Assembly: GCA_045654685.1 (NCBI GenBank)
Contig: JAZONV010000120.1
Location: 1-27,428 of the forward strand
Direction of reading: 5' to 3'
DNA length: 27,428 nt
Source: RGIG1828 sp045654685
Lineage (GTDB): Bacteria > Bacillota > Clostridia > UMGS1810
Positions 23,378 through 27,428 of this stretch are shown one piece after another (the first letter of the stretch is position 1; each line of letters opens with the position of its first letter). The notes below the pieces were generated by a model, which ran no database searches, was not told where the DNA came from, and saw only the letters and a program-made list of their open reading frames with translations. Position numbers and translations under genes: made by a program.

Positions 23378-24247
23378 ATGAAGGAATCCTACAAAGAAAA
23401 AGTTTATGAATTTTCTAAAATCCTTCAGTACAGCAATGAATGGGTAGGTAATATTCAGGTTGTTCAGATTGGCGAAACCTGCCTGGATAAATCTGCATGC
23501 ATTGAAGAACATATCCAGACATGCAATGAGATAACGTATGTCATTTCAGGGAAAGGGACTCTCATTTCCAACAAAGAAATTGTTGAATGCAATGCAGGAG
23601 ATATTCAGATTATTTCAAAAGGTGTTTCTCACAAACTTGTTGCGGATTCGGAAACACAATTCCGATATATTCACTTTGCTTTTAATTTTGATAATTATGA
23701 ACCCGAAGTCCTTGCTGAGTTTTATGGACAGTGTACAAATATTTTTATTCGTGATTCAAAAACAATAAAACATCTTTTAAACATGCTTGTAGATGAATAC
23801 TACAAGGATTCAGGATTTACAAACATCGTACGTGACAGTCTCATTCAACTTGTTTTGGTTATGATATGGCGCAGAGTTCACGAACAGGCAGATTCTGACA
23901 GAATCATTCCCGCTACAGATACAATGGGAAATCTTGTATATAACATCATTAAATATGTCGATGAACATATTTCGGGAAAGGTGACTGTTGCAGAAATTTC
24001 AAGACATTTTTCCTATTCTGTCAGCTATATATCGCATCTTTTTAAAATCAAGACAGGTGTTCCCTTGAAAGAATATATAATAGCTGTAAGAATGAGTCAT
24101 GCTCGCGATCTTTTGCTTGAAGGAAAAGCATCGCTTGCAGAAGTTGCCCACCTTGCAGGTTATGACAGTATACAATCCTTTTGTAAAAGATTTAAACAAC
24201 ACACCGGGCTCACACCCGGAAGTATAAAAAGAAGAATTAAAGAATAA
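23378..24247 (+). CDS. AraC family transcriptional regulator with cupin sensor domain
   Basis: The 289-residue regulator has an N-terminal cupin (about 20-110; EEHIQTCNEITYVISGKG and CNAGDIQIISKGVSH are the two cupin strands), a linker, and a C-terminal double helix-turn-helix (about 190-287; VTVAEISRHFSYSVSYISHL and ASLAEVAHLAGYDSIQSFCK). This layout is typical of regulators of sugar catabolism in Firmicutes. GAGGTGAGG precedes the ATG. It lies between the paralogue operon and a Gfo/Idh-like gene 15 bp downstream, so it probably controls one or both. The inducer is not evident from sequence. Confidence 0.93.
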   Translation: MKESYKEKVYEFSKILQYSNEWVGNIQVVQIGETCLDKSACIEEHIQTCNEITYVISGKGTLISNKEIVECNAGDIQIISKGVSHKLVADSETQFRYIHFAFNFDNYEPEVLAEFYGQCTNIFIRDSKTIKHLLNMLVDEYYKDSGFTNIVRDSLIQLVLVMIWRRVHEQADSDRIIPATDTMGNLVYNIIKYVDEHISGKVTVAEISRHFSYSVSYISHLFKIKTGVPLKEYIIAVRMSHARDLLLEGKASLAEVAHLAGYDSIQSFCKRFKQHTGLTPGSIKRRIKE

Positions 24248-24262
24248 AAACGGAGGCAAATT

Positions 24263-25099
24263 ATGAAAAAAATAGGTTTTATTGATTATTATCTTGACGA
24301 ATGGCACGCAAATAACTACCCCGAATTTTTTGAAAATGTGGTAGGAGATGAAATGAAGGTTTGCTATGCCTGGGCAAAAATTGATGCGCCAAACGGAATG
24401 ACAAATAAGGAATGGTCAGAAAAATATAACATTCCTCTTCTTGAAACCATGGAAGAAGTTATTGAAAAAAGTGATTACATAATTGTTCTTTCTCCCGACA
24501 ATCCGGAAATGCATCTTGAACTTACAGATCTTCCGTTAAAATCAGGAAAACCTGTGTATATTGACAAAACCTTTGCACCAACACTTTCTGATGCAAAGAA
24601 AATTTTTGAAAATGCAGACAAACATGGCACACCTTGCTATTCAAGTTCAGCTCTCAACTTCACAGATGAACTCAAAAACGTGAAAAAAGAGGGCATAACA
24701 AGAATAAACAGCGTGGGAAGCGGTAGATTTGAAATTTATGCAATCCATCAGATCGAACAGATTGTAAACCTTATGGGATCTGATGCAAAAAGAGTAATGT
24801 ATCTTGGAAAGTCCGATCATCCTGCAATGCTCATTGAATTTTCAAATGGAAGAATTGCTCAGATAAATCACTTTATGGATCAGCCATTTTCTATGACAAT
24901 AGGATATGAAGACGGCACAACATCATCAATGAGAGTAGATTCCGACTTTTTCGGAGCGTGCTTGTCCTCTATGGCACAGTTTTTCAGAACATCAGTTATT
25001 CCTGTTCCTCACAGTCAGACACTTGCGGTAATTGCCATCATTGAAGCAGGGAATATTGCAAGAAAAACTCCCTATGAGTGGGTAGCGGTTGGAGAATAA
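24263..25099 (+). CDS. Gfo/Idh/MocA-like protein with degenerate nucleotide-binding motif
   Basis: The 278-residue protein follows the Gfo/Idh/MocA layout: a Rossmann-like N-terminal half (about 1-115) and a C-terminal alpha/beta half. The KPVYIDKTFAPTLSDAKKI block corresponds to the family's EKP motif region. The first strand, however, reads KIGFIDYYLDEWHANNYPEFF, where a Gly-x-Gly-x-x-Gly dinucleotide loop is expected. It is also shorter than the usual 330-400 residues. It may bind NAD(P) differently, or not act as a dehydrogenase at all. CGGAGG precedes the ATG, and it is co-transcribed with the AraC regulator 15 bp upstream. A sugar-modifying step in the same pathway as the GH20-like enzyme is a reasonable guess. 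Confidence 0.75.
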   Translation: MKKIGFIDYYLDEWHANNYPEFFENVVGDEMKVCYAWAKIDAPNGMTNKEWSEKYNIPLLETMEEVIEKSDYIIVLSPDNPEMHLELTDLPLKSGKPVYIDKTFAPTLSDAKKIFENADKHGTPCYSSSALNFTDELKNVKKEGITRINSVGSGRFEIYAIHQIEQIVNLMGSDAKRVMYLGKSDHPAMLIEFSNGRIAQINHFMDQPFSMTIGYEDGTTSSMRVDSDFFGACLSSMAQFFRTSVIPVPHSQTLAVIAIIEAGNIARKTPYEWVAVGE

Positions 25100-25120
25100 G
25101 CATTGCTTTGTAATGCATCT

Positions 25121-25193
25121 ATATAAATCTCTTTCGAGATATTCGATATGTCTTAAAAGACTCGATATGTTGCTTATGCGACGAGATTTATAT
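25121..25193. repeat. Cloverleaf-like hairpin array
   Basis: The outer arms ATATAAATCTC (25121-25131) and GAGATTTATAT (25183-25193) are perfect inverted repeats. Between them are GTCTTAAAAGAC (25150-25161) and GTTGC-TTAT-GCGAC (25169-25182), separated by two identical spacers TCGATAT (25143-25149 and 25162-25168). ATCTC-TTTC-GAGAT (25127-25140) can form a third hairpin by borrowing the outer arm. The piece behaves like a small mobile or structured repeat, with no protein coding. Confidence 0.65.
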
Positions 25194-25244
25194 CAACTTG
25201 AAGAGAAGTGGGTTGAGAAGCAACTCAGACGAGGTGATTTTGTA

Positions 25245-25268
25245 GGGGAGGGTCTCTGTGCCCTCCCG
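25245..25268. repeat. GGGAGGG/CCCTCCC palindromic repeat
   Basis: GGGAGGG (25246-25252) and CCCTCCC (25261-25267) enclose TCTCTGTG. This motif with its flanking GTAGG is, as I recall it, a common scattered repeat in gut Clostridia. Its stem is much more G/C-rich than the surroundings. Confidence 0.55.
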
Positions 25269-25341
25269 AATGAACGGATGAAGATGAACTTGCGCCTCAA
25301 CAAGACAAAAAGCCTTCCTTTTGAGTAACCATGATTATTCC

Positions 25342-25424
25342 ATATATTGTAGGGTTCGGCGGTTTCCGACGAACCGTAAATACAGTATTTTCGGTGAATC
25401 CTAAGGTTATACCCTATAATATAT
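25342..25424. repeat. Nested inverted repeat of 83 bp
   Basis: The outer arms at 25342-25354 and 25412-25424 match at 12 of 13 positions (ATATATTGTAGGG against CCCTATAATATAT). Inside lies a second hairpin GGTTCGGCGG/CCGACGAACC (from about 25353 to 25375) with one mismatch. There is no coding capacity; it looks like a small dispersed palindromic element. Confidence 0.6.
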
Positions 25425-25992
25425 CGTTTAATCAGTATTTGATTGAATTGAGGGTGTCAGCGATAAATAATGTTGATATATTATTTTTGTATTAACAATC
25501 ATCACAAATTCTTTTTGATACATATGAACAAAAAAGAGATAATATAATAGTTTTTTGAAGCGAAATTATACTTCTATTCATTGACAAATCATTTTTTTCA
25601 CTATACAATATTTTATATTGATGTTTTTGTAAATTTTACAACAACATATTCATAGACAGCCAAATCATAATGTTGTCTGATATTGATAACAGCAGATAAA
25701 AAAATGTAAAAAAATGATAGAAAACATGTAACAAAACAGATGTTACATATCAACAATTTATGATACTATAAATTAGTGAATGTGCACATGTAATCATTAT
25801 ATCTAATTAAAAATTAGCAATATTGTGATAAAGAATAGCAATAAAGTGTATTGATTTTAATTGAATAGTGTTATATAATGCTATAAAGTGTTTTATAATG
25901 TTTAGATTTAAAAACACAATTTGAACTGTTTGATTTACATAATAATCATCAGTAGTTCTACATCTTGTCAGTCTATATACTTTTGTATGAGA

Positions 25993-26023
25993 AAAACTTA
26001 TGGGGATGCATGCCATAAGTTTT
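25993..26023 (+). promoter_or_regulatory. 5'-UTR stem-loop of the secreted protein gene
   Basis: AAAACTTATGG (25993-26003) pairs perfectly with CCATAAGTTTT (26013-26023) around a 9-nt loop, ending 37 bp before the start codon. It could stabilise the mRNA or act in attenuation; if transcription starts downstream of it, it would instead terminate something upstream. Confidence 0.6.
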
Positions 26024-26060
26024 AATCATAAATAAAATTTAAAAAAGGAGTAGAAAAAGT

Positions 26061-27428
26061 ATGAAAAAGATTATTTCAATCTTGCTCGCGATGACTCTTC
26101 TTGTGTCTTGCTTCGCTATAGCACCTGTTATGGCTGCAGACGAAACAATCACACTTGGGATCGACGGAGCAGCGTATTCTCCCAACACTCTTCACGGTAC
26201 GATTATTAATACCAAATCTACCGCAACATTGAGTGCAGGTCAGAATATTGTATATTTCCTCAACGGAGTTGAGGCAGGCAGAGCAAATGCTGCAGGTAAA
26301 TTCAACTTCACAAGTGTTGCCGGAGCAAACAATCTTCAGGCAAAAATTATGTCAGGAGAAACAGTTGTAGCTGAATCAGATGTGATTGCGCTCGATTTTA
26401 CACGTCTTGTTGAAAGCAATACAATTAAAACAAGTCCACTTTCCGATTCGTCCAATTGTGGCACCGAAATTATTACAAATAGCGATTTCCTTGAATCCAG
26501 TTGGGTTAAATTTGAAGATGATCCTGATGAAAACTTTACAGGTAAAGTTTTACATATGTCAAATGAACCTACTGCACAAGTTATATCATTGCCTTTTGCT
26601 GCAATAAGTGCAAACAGTACTGATTTTAGTACAGGTGTTGTAAGAGCAGATTTTGAATTGTATGGTGTGGGTTATGGCGGTTGTTTAAACACTGTGCATC
26701 TTGTTACAAATTGTGGATGTAATCATGCTGACGTGGCATATTTTGACTCTACATATCTTTCAAGCGCAAATGCATCTGGATCAACAAGATCATATAGATA
26801 TCCGAAAAATAAGTGGTTGAAGATGAGCATTGTTGTTGATAACATCAAGAAAATGTATGACATATATGTTGATGGAAATCAGATTGTTTCAGAAAAACCC
26901 TTCTGCTGGAATTCAAGCCATGCAGAATCAAAGCGGACTGTTAAGAGTATTAATCTGCCTTCTCCTAAAAGGAAAAGCACAATTAATGGTATTACTGAAC
27001 ATGCTGATTATTATCTTAAGAATCTTGACTACTACAAATTGTCAGCTGCAAGAGTGACAGTTTCAACAGATGTGGGAGAATCAACCGTTCCGTGTGGAAT
27101 GAAAATCAAAGTGAATGCTGAACACAATTTTGATGGTGGAAAGATAAATTACTACTGCAATGGTGTTCTTGTAAAAGGCAATACAACTGATAAAGAAGCA
27201 TATGTTACTGCAGATGCTGGTGCAAACGAAGTATATGTTGAACTTCTTGATGAATATGGTACAGTTGTTGCAACTTCTGATGAAGTAACATTTAATGCGT
27301 ATTCCGACACCTTTAAAACAGCTCTTCACAGAGATGTTTCAACATCAATTTTTAAAAAGAACACAAACCAAAATTCTGGAGATTATGGTGATATCGGACA
27401 CGAAGACGATATTACGACATTTGCATCA
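26061..27428 (+). CDS. Secreted multidomain surface protein, 5' part only
   Basis: The frame opened by ATG at 26061 (AAGGAG 10 bp upstream) stays open for 456 codons to the end of the window, so the gene is cut by the window edge. A signal peptide is clear: MKKIISILLA, a hydrophobic core, and a likely cleavage after VMA at about residue 25. After it come a beta-rich domain (about 28-120), a longer domain with lectin/jellyroll character (about 140-330; ATGTATGACATATATGTTG encodes the YDIYVDG strand), and a second Ig-like beta domain (about 335-425; AEHNFDGGKINYY, NEVYVELLDEYG). No catalytic motif is visible yet. It is probably an exported adhesin, sugar-binding or enzyme-carrying surface protein; a catalytic domain may lie beyond the edge. 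Confidence 0.85.
   Translation, partial: MKKIISILLAMTLLVSCFAIAPVMAADETITLGIDGAAYSPNTLHGTIINTKSTATLSAGQNIVYFLNGVEAGRANAAGKFNFTSVAGANNLQAKIMSGETVVAESDVIALDFTRLVESNTIKTSPLSDSSNCGTEIITNSDFLESSWVKFEDDPDENFTGKVLHMSNEPTAQVISLPFAAISANSTDFSTGVVRADFELYGVGYGGCLNTVHLVTNCGCNHADVAYFDSTYLSSANASGSTRSYRYPKNKWLKMSIVVDNIKKMYDIYVDGNQIVSEKPFCWNSSHAESKRTVKSINLPSPKRKSTINGITEHADYYLKNLDYYKLSAARVTVSTDVGESTVPCGMKIKVNAEHNFDGGKINYYCNGVLVKGNTTDKEAYVTADAGANEVYVELLDEYGTVVATSDEVTFNAYSDTFKTALHRDVSTSIFKKNTNQNSGDYGDIGHEDDITTFAS

Larger units (their letters stand above)
25100..26060. other. Noncoding repeat-rich gap of 961 bp
   Basis: No credible gene is seen on either strand. From left to right it holds a small hairpin GCATT/AATGC (25100-25116), a hairpin array (25121-25193), a G/C hairpin (25245-25268), a nested inverted repeat (25342-25424), about 570 bp of very AT-rich sequence with one ATGTAAC/GTTACAT palindrome (25726-25748), and the 5'-UTR hairpin of the secreted protein gene. 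The promoter of that gene must lie in the AT-rich part, but several weak candidates compete and I cannot choose one. Confidence 0.8.

Noticed and set aside
25089..25328. Plus-strand 79-codon ORF after the Gfo/Idh-like gene
   Set aside because: It runs through the hairpin array and the GGGAGGG palindrome, has no ribosome binding site and overlaps the end of the previous gene.

Overview
The window comes from an AT-rich, spore-forming member of the Clostridia, probably an uncultured gut or rumen lineage. This rests on spoIID, a spoIIQ-like gene and spoVG, low-GC Firmicutes housekeeping gene order, strong AGGAGG-type ribosome binding sites and TTGACA-17-TATAAT-type promoters. I cannot name the genus. 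Most of the first 19.7 kb is ordinary chromosome. The last 8 kb is accessory: a carbohydrate-type locus, several repeat families and the start of a secreted protein that runs off the window.

Region 1 (1-3862): a minus-strand tRNA-Leu(CAA) and a citrate synthase gene. A 275-bp MITE-like element with TA-flanked inverted termini lies between the citrate synthase promoter and its ribosome binding site. On the plus strand, spoIID and an M23-domain spoIIQ-like gene form a sporulation pair that ends in a bidirectional terminator. Region 2 (3879-10300, minus strand): the glycolytic operon pgk-tpiA-gpmI; an operon of an Lrp/AsnC regulator, a PLP aminotransferase and trmL; and spoVG behind a consensus vegetative promoter.

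Region 3 (10475-19680, mostly plus): an inactive/active pair of M16 peptidase homologues (YfmF/YfmH type) followed by lgt; mgtE behind a 190-nt structured leader that I cannot match to the known M-box; an iron-dependent alcohol dehydrogenase; a divergent hemolysin III/TrhA membrane protein; and an auxin-efflux-type carrier co-transcribed with metA. The MetA protein carries Glu111, so it is probably an acetyltransferase.

Region 4 (19731-25099): a perfect promoter drives a cytosolic GH20-like hexosaminidase and two tandem paralogous proteins of unknown family. I read the paralogues as eight-stranded TIM barrels with a conserved Asp-Asp at strand 4. An AraC regulator with a cupin sensor and a Gfo/Idh/MocA-like protein that lacks the usual dinucleotide-binding glycine motif follow. 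Together they look like an inducible intracellular pathway for an unknown amino sugar or glycoconjugate; this is the best candidate for an undescribed system. Region 5 (25100-27428): a noncoding stretch of almost 1 kb with several different palindromic repeats, then the first 456 residues of a secreted multidomain protein with its own 5'-UTR hairpin.

Start codons were moved from the longest possible ORF to a codon with a matching ribosome binding site for spoIIQ, gpmI, tpiA, pgk, yfmF, the alcohol dehydrogenase, the TrhA-like gene, the efflux carrier and the second paralogue. All promoters, hairpins and family assignments were read by eye; no alignment, folding or database search was run.
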